From Planctomycetota bacterium (GTDB taxonomy: Bacteria > Planctomycetota > Planctomycetia > Gemmatales > Gemmataceae), in NCBI GenBank assembly GCA_016873095.1, contig VGYC01000051.1, positions 1-40,463 of the forward strand: 40,463 nucleotides of DNA, in the 5' to 3' direction. Made by a program: the position numbers and the translations under genes. How positions within the stretch are numbered: the first letter of the stretch is position 1; each line of letters opens with the position of its first letter. The notes beneath the pieces are model-generated. The model worked only from the letters and a program-made list of their open reading frames with translations. It searched no databases and was not told where the DNA came from. This document shows positions 25,421-33,537 of this stretch, piece by piece.

Positions 25421-25690
25421 ATGAAGATCCTCACCTGCCCGATCAACGGCCCGCGGCCCATCACCGAATTCGCATATGGCGGGGAACTGCGCGAGATGCC
25501 GGATCCGGCGCGTGCGACGGATGCCGAGTGGACCGACTACGTATTCAATCGCAACAGTGTGCCAAGCACGAAATGCGAGTGGTGGTGCCATACGTCGAGC
25601 GGCGTGTGGTTCATCGCCGTGCGGGATACGGCATCAGACGTCACATTGCGTACCTTCCTGTATGCGAGATCGGCCGGGGGCGCCCCGTGA
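25421..25690 (+). CDS. mgdB: N-methylglutamate dehydrogenase delta subunit (SoxD-like)
   Basis: An 89-residue zinc-binding small subunit of the heterotetrameric oxidase. ITEFAYGG, WTDYVFNRN and CEWWCH are the family pattern. SoxD zinc ligands are two Cys near the N-terminus plus a His and Cys in the WCH region; here Cys6 is present but the second position of CPxC is Asn9 (CPING). The start follows the mgdA stop by 2 bp and the stop overlaps mgdC by 4 bp. Confidence 0.88.
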   Translation: MKILTCPINGPRPITEFAYGGELREMPDPARATDAEWTDYVFNRNSVPSTKCEWWCHTSSGVWFIAVRDTASDVTLRTFLYARSAGGAP

Positions 25691-28614
25691 ATCGTCTCGC
25701 AGCTCGGCCGGGTGAATGGATCGACCGCTCGCAACGGATTGCATTCTCATTCGAGGGCCACGCACACCACGGTTACCAGGGCGACACCCTGACGAGCGCG
25801 CTGATCGCGTCAGGCGTACGCACGCTCGGACGCTCGTTCAAGTATCACCGTCCTCGCGGCGCGTTGTCCGTCGCGAATCACGACGCGAATGCCATTGTGC
25901 AGATTCGACGCGCCGGTCGCAGCATCCCGAACCAGCGCGCCGATCTGCTGCCGATCGCAGAGGGACTCGAGGCATTCGCCGTCAACACGCAAGGCGGCCT
26001 CGCCAGGGATCGCCGCCGGCATCTCGACCGCCTGTCGGCGTACTTGCCGGTCGGCTTCTACTACAAGGCCTTCCACAGCAAGCGGCTGTTCCCTTACTGG
26101 GAACGGCTGTTCCGCAATCTGACGGGGCTTGGCGCCGTCGATCTCGACGCGCCGCGGGTCGTTACACCGAAGCGTCACGAATTCGCCGACGTCGCAGTGA
26201 TCGGGGCCGGGCCTGCGGGACTCGCCGCGGCCGTGGCGGCAGCGGACGCGGGCGCCGAAGTTGTGCTCGTGGATGAGAATCCAAGGATTGGCGGCAGCGC
26301 GACCTACGCGCTCGCTTCCGAAACAGCGAGCGCGCAGCGGGTTGCCGATCTTATCGGCTCCGTGACCTCGCACCCGCGCATCCGTCGATTCGTGACGACC
26401 GTCGCGACAGGTCTCTATGCCGACCACCTGCTCGCCCTCGTCACGCAGGACCGCCTGCTCAAGCTGCGTGCCGGCTCGGTCATCATCGCCCAAGGGGCCT
26501 TTGAGCAACCGGCGGTGTTTCGCAACAATGACCTGCCCGGCGTCATGCTGGCATCCGGCGCGCAGCGACTCATGCATCGCTACGCGGTGGCGCCGGCTTC
26601 GCGCGTCGGCATTCTAGGCGCAAATGTCCATGCATACCGCGCGGCGCTCGACGCACGCGCGGCCGGCATTGAGGTTTCGGTCCTGCTCGACCTGCGCGAG
26701 AGACCTGGACCGCAATCGCTGCCCCTTGCCGAGACGCTACGGGCCCAGGGCGTGCGGGTGCTGAACGGCACCGGCGTGTATGCGGCGCATCGCGGTGGTA
26801 GCGGAGACATTGACAGCATTGAACTCGCCGAGTGGCGCGAGGGTGCGTGGCGGCGCTCGTCGGCCAACGCGATCGCGGTTGACGGACTCTGGATGAGCGT
26901 CGGCTTCGCGCCGGCCGACGCGCTGCTGAGGCAGGCGGGTGCGGTGGTGCAATATGACGCGCGCGCGTGTCAGTTCGTGCCCGGCGTGCTGCCGCCCGGT
27001 CTGTTCGCCTGCGGCAAGGTCAACGGCGTGTTCGATCTCGATGCGCGAGTTGCTGACGGCCAGCGCGCTGGCACCGCGGCGGCTCTTCACTGTGGATTCG
27101 AATCGAGATCCTGTTTTGGTGTCGGCGCGCCCGATCAGGAGACGGCAACGCACCCGTATCCGATCGTCGAGCATCCGGAGGGCATGAACTTCGTCGATTT
27201 CGATGAAGACCTGCAGCTCAAGGATTTCGCCAATGCCGTCCAGGAAGGATTCGACAATGCCGAACTGCTGAAGCGCTTTACGACGGTGGGCATGGGCCTG
27301 AGCCAGGGCAAGCACTCCAACGCCAACGCGCTGCGCGTGCTCGCGCAGCTGCGCGGCATGCCGCTCGATTCAATTGCCCAGACGACCGCCCGGCCGATGT
27401 TTCAGTCCGTCCCTATGTCGCATCTCGCGGGTCGCGGATTTTCGCCCGAGCGGCGTACGCCGGTGGATGCCGATCACGAGTCGCTCGGTGCCGTCTGGAT
27501 GCCGGCCGGCAACTGGCGACGCCCCGCGTACTACCGGCGCGACCGGCTGACGCGCGAGGAATCAATCGCGGCGGAAGTGCGCGCGCTCCGTGGGGGCATC
27601 GGCCTGATCGACGTCGGCACGCTCGGCAAGATCGAGGCGCACGGCTCGCAAGCGGGCGAGTTCCTCGATCGCGTTTACACGGGGCATTTCGGTTCATTGA
27701 AAGTCGGCATGACGCGCTACGGCCTGATGCTCGATGAAAGCGGCGTCATTGTCGACGACGGCGTCATCGCGCGGCTCGCGCCGGAAGTGTTCTATTTCAC
27801 GACCACGACGGGCAATTCGGCCGCACTATTCCGCGAGCTGGTACGGCTGGCGACGTGGTGGCGAATGCCGGTCAGCCTGGTCAATCTTACCGGGCACTTT
27901 GCCGCCTTCAACCTCGCCGGCCCGCGTTCCCGGGAGGCGCTGGCCAGGCTCACGTCGCTCGCACTCGACGATGCGGCGTTTCCCTATCTGGGGGTGCGCG
28001 AAGCAAAGATCGCCAACGTCCCGGCTCGGTTGCTGCGGGTCGGCTTCGTGGGCGAGCTCGGCTACGAAATTCACGTGCCTTCCGGCTCAGCTGCTGAGGT
28101 GTGGAACGCGATACGCACTGCCGGGGCGGATTTCGGCATCACCTTGATTGGCGTCGAGGCACAGCGCATGTTGCGTCTCGAGAAAGCGCACATCATCGTT
28201 GGCCAGGACACGGATGGCCTGACCAACCCGTTCGAGATCGGCGCCGACTGGGCCGTGAAGATGGACAAGCCCTTCTTTATCGGCCAGCGAAGCCTTGCCA
28301 TCATCGCGAAGAATGCGCCACGTCAGCAGCTCGTGGGATTCGCACTCGAGCCCGGTCGCTACGCCGGAATCCGCGAATGCCACCTCGTCATCCGTGACGG
28401 CGACATCGCGGGCCGCGTGACCAGCGTCGGACAGTCTCCGACACTTGGACGCACCATCGGCCTTGCGCTGGTGACGCCGGCGGCCGCCAGGGATGCGACC
28501 CTCAGCATTCGTATCGACGGTGGCGCACAAGTCGCGGCGCCAATCGTTCCGTTGCCATTTTATGACCCTGCGGGTGCCCGGCAGCGGATCGACAGCGGTG
28601 GAGCTCGCTCATGA
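25687..28614 (+). CDS. mgdC: N-methylglutamate dehydrogenase alpha subunit (SoxA-like)
   Basis: A 975-residue subunit of the sarcosine-oxidase-like complex. It has an N-terminal 2Fe-2S-ferredoxin-like fold remnant (FSFEGHAHHGYQGDTLTSAL, 20-39), a pyridine-nucleotide/FAD-type Rossmann domain with GAGPAGLA at 173-180, and a C-terminal GcvT-like folate-binding domain (about 600-970, with GEVGYEIHVPS-type sequence near 795). The GcvT domain hands the released C1 unit to tetrahydrofolate. The start is the GTG at 25687, overlapping the mgdB stop, since upstream in-frame codons lie inside mgdB. The stop overlaps mgdD by 4 bp. Confidence 0.9.
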   Translation: MNRLAARPGEWIDRSQRIAFSFEGHAHHGYQGDTLTSALIASGVRTLGRSFKYHRPRGALSVANHDANAIVQIRRAGRSIPNQRADLLPIAEGLEAFAVNTQGGLARDRRRHLDRLSAYLPVGFYYKAFHSKRLFPYWERLFRNLTGLGAVDLDAPRVVTPKRHEFADVAVIGAGPAGLAAAVAAADAGAEVVLVDENPRIGGSATYALASETASAQRVADLIGSVTSHPRIRRFVTTVATGLYADHLLALVTQDRLLKLRAGSVIIAQGAFEQPAVFRNNDLPGVMLASGAQRLMHRYAVAPASRVGILGANVHAYRAALDARAAGIEVSVLLDLRERPGPQSLPLAETLRAQGVRVLNGTGVYAAHRGGSGDIDSIELAEWREGAWRRSSANAIAVDGLWMSVGFAPADALLRQAGAVVQYDARACQFVPGVLPPGLFACGKVNGVFDLDARVADGQRAGTAAALHCGFESRSCFGVGAPDQETATHPYPIVEHPEGMNFVDFDEDLQLKDFANAVQEGFDNAELLKRFTTVGMGLSQGKHSNANALRVLAQLRGMPLDSIAQTTARPMFQSVPMSHLAGRGFSPERRTPVDADHESLGAVWMPAGNWRRPAYYRRDRLTREESIAAEVRALRGGIGLIDVGTLGKIEAHGSQAGEFLDRVYTGHFGSLKVGMTRYGLMLDESGVIVDDGVIARLAPEVFYFTTTTGNSAALFRELVRLATWWRMPVSLVNLTGHFAAFNLAGPRSREALARLTSLALDDAAFPYLGVREAKIANVPARLLRVGFVGELGYEIHVPSGSAAEVWNAIRTAGADFGITLIGVEAQRMLRLEKAHIIVGQDTDGLTNPFEIGADWAVKMDKPFFIGQRSLAIIAKNAPRQQLVGFALEPGRYAGIRECHLVIRDGDIAGRVTSVGQSPTLGRTIGLALVTPAAARDATLSIRIDGGAQVAAPIVPLPFYDPAGARQRIDSGGARS

Positions 28615-29174
28615 AATCGCCGGTTCGACCGGTTTCCTCCATGCTGCGGGACGTGACCGCACGTCCGCGATTTGGTTGCAAGGGGCCGCTGGCGGAAGCC
28701 TGGCTGCACGAACTCGGTCTTTTCGTGCCGCAGGCGTCGAATTCCTGGAGTTGCGAACGCGGGGATATCCTGCTCGCGCGACTGGCAACCTCGGAATTCC
28801 TGGTGGAATCGCTTGCGCCAGAGCATGCGCAAATCAGGAATATCGCGGCATCGCTGCTCGATCCGGCGCAGCGGCGACCCGGCCTCGTGCCAGTCCCACG
28901 GCAGGATCTCGTGCTAGAGCTTGCGGGCGCAGGGGCTGATGGTCTGCTCCTTGAGACCTGCAACGTGAATTTCGCGCCGCTCGCGCTCAATGCCGGGGCG
29001 TGCGCCGGTCCGGTCGTCCTGACACAGATGGTCGGCGTCGGGCTGACCGTGATACCGCGCCGTGCCGACGGCGAAGTGTCATATTTGATCTGGTGCGATC
29101 CGAGCTTTGGACACTACCTGCGCTCGACGCTCGCCGGAATCGCCGATGACATGATTCGAAGTGCCAGCAGTTGA
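28611..29174 (+). CDS. mgdD: N-methylglutamate dehydrogenase gamma subunit (SoxG-like)
   Basis: A 187-residue protein in the SoxG position, with LLETCNVNFAPL and the C-terminal SFGHYLRSTLAG pattern typical of the gamma subunit. SoxG is a poorly conserved GcvT-like subunit, so the assignment rests partly on operon position. It overlaps mgdC by 4 bp (ATGA) and ends 12 bp before gmaS. Confidence 0.83.
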   Translation: MKSPVRPVSSMLRDVTARPRFGCKGPLAEAWLHELGLFVPQASNSWSCERGDILLARLATSEFLVESLAPEHAQIRNIAASLLDPAQRRPGLVPVPRQDLVLELAGAGADGLLLETCNVNFAPLALNAGACAGPVVLTQMVGVGLTVIPRRADGEVSYLIWCDPSFGHYLRSTLAGIADDMIRSASS

Positions 29175-29186
29175 GGGGAGACACGA

Positions 29187-30521
29187 ATGACACCGCAACA
29201 GGCCAGTAAATGGTTTGCCAGCAACAAGATTCGCTATGTGCTGGCGCAGTTTGTGGACATCCATGGCGCGGCCAAGGCGAAAGCGGTCCCGGTGGAGCAC
29301 TACGACATGGTGCTCGGCGACGGAGCCGGATTCGCCGGCTTCGCGGTCTGGGGTTTCGGCATGGGGCCGCACGGTCCCGACTACATGGGCGTCGGCGATC
29401 CACAATCGCTTGTCGCCCTGCCATGGATGCCGGGCTTCGCGCGCGTCGCCTGTGATGGTCATGTGCGCGGCAAGCCCTATCCCTACTGCTCGAGGGTGGC
29501 GCTCAAGAACCAGCTGAAGCGACTCGAATCGAAGGGCCTGACGATGTATGCCGGCATTGAACCCGAGTTCATGCTGCTCAAGCGCACCGCGAACGGCGGC
29601 CTTGCCCCGTTCGATGATACCGACACGCTTGACAAGCCATGCTACGACTACAAGGGCCTGGCGCGCGCCAGCGCGATCCTCGACGAGATCACGACGAGCC
29701 TCAGGGCAGTCGGCATCGACGTGTACCAGATCGATCACGAGGACGGCAACGGCCAGTTCGAGGTGAATTTCACCTATGCCGACGTGCTGAAGACGGCGGA
29801 CAATTTCATGTTCTTCAAGATGGCGGCGTCGGAGATCGCGCGCAAGCACGGCGTAACCGCGACATTCATGCCGAAGCCCTTTTCGAACCGCGCCGGAACG
29901 GGAGCGCACTTTCACATTTCGATGGGCAACAAGAAGACGCCGAATCTGTTCTACGCCAAGAACGACAAGCGCGGACTTTCGCTTTCGACAATGGGCTATC
30001 AGTTTCTTGCGGGCATCCTCACCCACGCACGCGCGCTCACTGCCATCTGTGCGCCGACGATCAACTCCTACAAGCGGCTGGTTGTCGGCCGTTCGCTGTC
30101 GGGTGCGACCTGGGCGCCAGCCTACATTGCATATGGCGACAACAATCGAACGGCTTGTGTACGGATTCCGGGCGGACGTATCGAAATGCGCCTGCCGGAT
30201 GGTGCGGCCAATCCCTATCTTGCCAGCGCCGCGATTCTCGCCGCGGGCCTCGACGGCATCGAGCGACAGCTTGACCCGGGCGAGCCGCTGAACGAGAACC
30301 TGTACGAGTTCTCGCAGAAGGAGCTTAAGCGGCGGAAGATCGGATTGCTGCCGCAAAACCTGGCCGAAGCGATCGATGCACTCGAAGCCGACGACGTGGT
30401 AATGGCGGGCATCGGCACGGATCTTGCGAAGGAATTCGCCAGTATTAAGCGCATGGAGTGGGTCGAGTACTGCCGTCACGTGAGCGACTGGGAAACGTCG
30501 CGCTACTTGGAAATGTTCTAG
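29187..30521 (+). CDS. gmaS: Gamma-glutamylmethylamide synthetase (type III glutamine-synthetase-like)
   Basis: A 444-residue ATP-dependent ligase that joins methylamine to glutamate, forming gamma-glutamylmethylamide, the entry step of the N-methylglutamate pathway. [50 protein letters not shown] and [26 protein letters not shown] are GmaS/GlnT-family motifs. Length matches characterised GmaS (about 440). GAGGGGAGA gives a good ribosome-binding site. GlnT-type glutamine synthetases are close relatives, but mgs and mgd genes on both sides settle the role. Confidence 0.92.
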   Translation: MTPQQASKWFASNKIRYVLAQFVDIHGAAKAKAVPVEHYDMVLGDGAGFAGFAVWGFGMGPHGPDYMGVGDPQSLVALPWMPGFARVACDGHVRGKPYPYCSRVALKNQLKRLESKGLTMYAGIEPEFMLLKRTANGGLAPFDDTDTLDKPCYDYKGLARASAILDEITTSLRAVGIDVYQIDHEDGNGQFEVNFTYADVLKTADNFMFFKMAASEIARKHGVTATFMPKPFSNRAGTGAHFHISMGNKKTPNLFYAKNDKRGLSLSTMGYQFLAGILTHARALTAICAPTINSYKRLVVGRSLSGATWAPAYIAYGDNNRTACVRIPGGRIEMRLPDGAANPYLASAAILAAGLDGIERQLDPGEPLNENLYEFSQKELKRRKIGLLPQNLAEAIDALEADDVVMAGIGTDLAKEFASIKRMEWVEYCRHVSDWETSRYLEMF

Positions 30522-30530
30522 GAGGCACAC

Positions 30531-31424
30531 GTGTGTGGGATCGTTGGATTGCTCGTCAAGAAGCCTGTGCTGCGCGAACGCCTGGGTGAAATGATGGTGC
30601 CGATGCTCATCGGGATGACGGAGCGCGGTCCCGATTCCTCTGGAATGGCCGTATTCACCGAGCCAGTCACCGGCAAGCGCCGCAAGCTGAGTCTTTACTG
30701 CGCGGACGCTTCCTTTGACTGGAAGCATGCCGAGGGCGTGCTGTCCGAGAGATGCGACGATGTATCGCTGGCGGTCGGGGCGAATCACGCTGTACTGACC
30801 ACGACGTCGGAGCCCGTCGCCCTGCGCGCCTGGCTGCGCACGGAGTTTCCGGACATGCGCGTGTTGAGCGTTGGCCGCTCGATCGACCTTTACAAGGACG
30901 TGGGTCTGCCCGTCGAAGTGGCGGAGCGTTATCACTTCGCTACATTGCGTGGCACGCACCTCGTCGGGCACACGCGCATGGCCACGGAAAGCGCGGTGAC
31001 CCCCGAAAACGCCCATCCTTACACGGCGGGGGAGGACTGGTGCCTCGTGCACAACGGCTCGCTTGCCAACCCCGGCAGCATCCAGCGCAAGCTCGAGAAG
31101 CTTGGCGTGCACTTCGAGAGCGATTGCGACACGGAATGCGCGTGCCGCTACATCCATTGGCGGCTCGACGAAGGCGACACGCTCGAGCAGGCTCTCGAGA
31201 AGGCATTCGAGGATTTCGACGGCTTCTTTACCTTCCTCATGGGCACGCATGACAAGCTGGCACTGGTACGCGATCCATTCGCGTGCAAGCCCGCGGTGGT
31301 CGCGGAAACCGACGACTACGTGGCGATCGCGTCCGAATTTCGCTCGCTGGCACACCTGCCCGACGTGCGCCATGCCAGGGTCTTTGAGCCGAAGCCGGTG
31401 CAGGTGTACTCATGGTCCGTGTAG
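30531..31424 (+). CDS. mgsA: N-methylglutamate synthase subunit A (class II glutamine amidotransferase)
   Basis: A 297-residue Ntn-type amidotransferase domain resembling the N-terminal part of glutamate synthase. It begins MCGIVG, so Cys2 becomes the N-terminal nucleophile after Met removal. GHTRMATESAVTPENAHPY and LVHNGSLANPGSI are family motifs. AGGAGG lies 5 nt before the GTG start. Acting with MgsB and MgsC it releases methylamine from gamma-glutamylmethylamide and channels it toward N-methylglutamate. Confidence 0.92.
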   Translation: MCGIVGLLVKKPVLRERLGEMMVPMLIGMTERGPDSSGMAVFTEPVTGKRRKLSLYCADASFDWKHAEGVLSERCDDVSLAVGANHAVLTTTSEPVALRAWLRTEFPDMRVLSVGRSIDLYKDVGLPVEVAERYHFATLRGTHLVGHTRMATESAVTPENAHPYTAGEDWCLVHNGSLANPGSIQRKLEKLGVHFESDCDTECACRYIHWRLDEGDTLEQALEKAFEDFDGFFTFLMGTHDKLALVRDPFACKPAVVAETDDYVAIASEFRSLAHLPDVRHARVFEPKPVQVYSWSV

Positions 31425-32122
31425 TGCGTACAGGCCAGTCCGCGCCGGCGCAATTCGACCTCTCGAAGCAGTCGGTGAGTGAACTCAACAAGTTTGTTCA
31501 CGGCCACCTCGAGGGCGTCACGGAGGTGCGCGTCGAGAACCCCGACGGTGCGCACAGCATCGCGGTCGCGGTCGATGCGCCGCTGCGCATCGAAATTGGC
31601 GGCAACGTGGGTTATTTCTGCGCCGGGCTCAACAAGCAGGCAACTGTCATGATCGACGGCAACGCGGGCCCGGGAGTCGCCGAGAACATGATGTCGGGCC
31701 GGGTCGAGGTCGCAGGATTCGCAAGCGGGGGCGCGGGTGCGTCAGCCCACGGCGGGTTGCTTGTGATTCATGGCGACGCCGGCCTCAGGTGCGGCATTTC
31801 GCTCAAGGGCGCGGACATCGTGGTGGGCGGCGACGTGGGCAGTTTCTCTGCATTCATGGCGCAGGCCGGGCGCATTGTCATTTGTGGCAACGCGGCTGAA
31901 GGACTGGGTGACTCGCTCTATGAAGCCGTCGTTTATGTCCGCGGCGGGATCCGCTCGCTCGGCGCCGATGCGGAAGTCCAGCCGATGGGCGCCGAGGACA
32001 CGGCCGCGGTGACCGCCTTGCTGGCCGCCGCGGGCATCGGTCACCCGGCCCGGGAGTTCAAGCGCGTGGGTTCGGCGCGCAAGCTCTATCACTGGAATGT
32101 CGACGCCAACCAGGAATACTGA
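31412..32122 (+). CDS. mgsB: N-methylglutamate synthase subunit B (GltS gamma-type beta-helix)
   Basis: A 236-residue protein rich in regularly spaced GG/GN motifs (IEIGGNVGYF, IDGNAGPGV, IVVGGDVGSF, IVICGNAAEG). This is the right-handed beta-helix (GXGXG) domain equal to the C-terminal part of glutamate synthase alpha subunit. It bridges the amidotransferase and FMN subunits and overlaps the end of mgsA by 13 bp, so they are translated together. Confidence 0.9.
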   Translation: MVRVVRTGQSAPAQFDLSKQSVSELNKFVHGHLEGVTEVRVENPDGAHSIAVAVDAPLRIEIGGNVGYFCAGLNKQATVMIDGNAGPGVAENMMSGRVEVAGFASGGAGASAHGGLLVIHGDAGLRCGISLKGADIVVGGDVGSFSAFMAQAGRIVICGNAAEGLGDSLYEAVVYVRGGIRSLGADAEVQPMGAEDTAAVTALLAAAGIGHPAREFKRVGSARKLYHWNVDANQEY

Positions 32123-32143
32123 GGTTTGAAGACGGGAGAAGCT

Positions 32144-33517
32144 ATGGCCACTCAACCCCTGCTGCAAATGCCGGCCACTCCGGAGCGCCTGCAACGCGAG
32201 GAAAGCGCATTGTATGACCGGCAGGTCCTAGACTATATCGAGCGCGCCGCGGCCACCGGGCTGTATGAAATCCGCGGACTCGGCGCCAAGCGCCGCCTGC
32301 CGCACTTCGATGACCTCGTGTTTCTTGGGGCGTCGCTATCGCGCTATCCGCTCGAGGGCTACCGCGAGAAGTGCACGACTCGGACGATCCTCGGCACGCG
32401 TTTCGCCAGGAAGCCAATCGAGCTGGACATTCCCATCACGATCGCGGGCATGAGCTTTGGCTCGCTCTCCGCGAACGTGAAAGAAGCGCTCGGCCGCGCC
32501 GCCACCTCGGTTGGAACCTCGACGACGACCGGCGATGGCGGCATGACCCTGGAAGAGCGCGTTTCGTCAAAAACGCTGGTCTACCAGTGCCTGCCATCGC
32601 GCTATGGCTTCAACCCGGATGACCTTCGCAGGGCAGATGCGATCGAGGTCGTGATTGGCCAGGGCGCGAAGCCCGGCGGCGGCGGCATGCTGCTCGGGCA
32701 GAAGGTCAGCGCGCGGGTGGCGGCGATGCGCACGCTTCCGGAGGGGATTGATCAGCGCTCGGCCTGCCGCCATCCGGACTGGACAGGTCCCGACGATCTT
32801 GCGATCAAGATCAAGGAGCTGCGCGAGGCGACGGACTGGGAGAAGCCCATCTACATCAAGATCGGCGCAACTCGCGTGTTCAACGACGTCAAGCTTTGCG
32901 TGCATGCTGGAGCCGACGTGATTGTGGTTGACGGCATGCAGGGTGGCACTGCCGCAACGCAGCTCGCGTTCATCGAACATGTCGGCATTCCGACGCTGGC
33001 CGCCGTCCGGCAGGCGGTCGAGGCGCTCGAGGAACTGAATATGAAGGACAAGGTGCAGCTCATCGTCTCGGGCGGCATTCGCACGGGAGCGGACGTTGCA
33101 AAGGCCCTGGCGCTTGGCGCGGATGCCGTCGCGATCGGACAGGGAATCCTGATGGCTCTCGGCTGCAACTCGGACAGCTACGTGCAGGGTGGAAAACACT
33201 ACTCGGCAGAGGCCGACTATCGCCGGCTGATGACCGCCCCCGGGTTCTGCCACCATTGCCACACGGGCTTCTGCCCGGTCGGCGTAACCACCCAGGATCC
33301 GGTGCTCGAGCAGCGCCTGGAACCCGAGGTCGGTGCGAAGCGTGTCAGGAACTACCTCAAGACCCTGAACCTGGAACTCACCACACTCGCCCGCGCCTGC
33401 GGCAAGCAAAATGTACATCACCTCGAGCGCGAAGATCTGGTGGCGCTCACCGTCGAAGCGGCGGCGATGGCGAGGCTGCCGCTCGCGGGAACCCGGTGGG
33501 TGCCGGGGCAACCCTGA
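32144..33517 (+). CDS. mgsC: N-methylglutamate synthase subunit C (FMN, glutamate-synthase-like)
   Basis: A 457-residue FMN-binding TIM-barrel protein like the central glutamate synthase domain. ITIAGMSFGSLS, GDGGM, GQGAKPGGGGMLLGQKVS, DGMQGGTAATQ and SGGIRTGADVAKALALGADAV are family motifs. CHHCHTGFCPVG near 368-380 supplies cysteines for a 3Fe-4S cluster. With MgsAB it condenses released methylamine and 2-oxoglutarate, and reduces the product to N-methylglutamate. The ATG at 32144 follows GGGAGA; a TTG at 32126 is a less likely start. Last gene of the operon, converging on the sulfotransferase gene. Confidence 0.92.
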   Translation: MATQPLLQMPATPERLQREESALYDRQVLDYIERAAATGLYEIRGLGAKRRLPHFDDLVFLGASLSRYPLEGYREKCTTRTILGTRFARKPIELDIPITIAGMSFGSLSANVKEALGRAATSVGTSTTTGDGGMTLEERVSSKTLVYQCLPSRYGFNPDDLRRADAIEVVIGQGAKPGGGGMLLGQKVSARVAAMRTLPEGIDQRSACRHPDWTGPDDLAIKIKELREATDWEKPIYIKIGATRVFNDVKLCVHAGADVIVVDGMQGGTAATQLAFIEHVGIPTLAAVRQAVEALEELNMKDKVQLIVSGGIRTGADVAKALALGADAVAIGQGILMALGCNSDSYVQGGKHYSAEADYRRLMTAPGFCHHCHTGFCPVGVTTQDPVLEQRLEPEVGAKRVRNYLKTLNLELTTLARACGKQNVHHLEREDLVALTVEAAAMARLPLAGTRWVPGQP

Positions 33518-33537
33518 ATTTCCGACCCGAGGACCTG

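Noticed and set aside
24162-29174. Calling the four-subunit oxidase sarcosine oxidase (soxBDAG)
   Set aside because: Sequence alone allows it, but gmaS and mgsABC follow in the same operon and complete the N-methylglutamate pathway.
29187-30521. Calling the ligase a glutamine synthetase (GlnT)
   Set aside because: Family resemblance is real, but the mgs and mgd neighbours and length favour gamma-glutamylmethylamide synthetase.
29079-31373. A 764-residue open frame on the minus strand
   Set aside because: It is antisense to gmaS and mgsA, rich in His, Arg and Gly from GC-biased codons, and matches no family I know.
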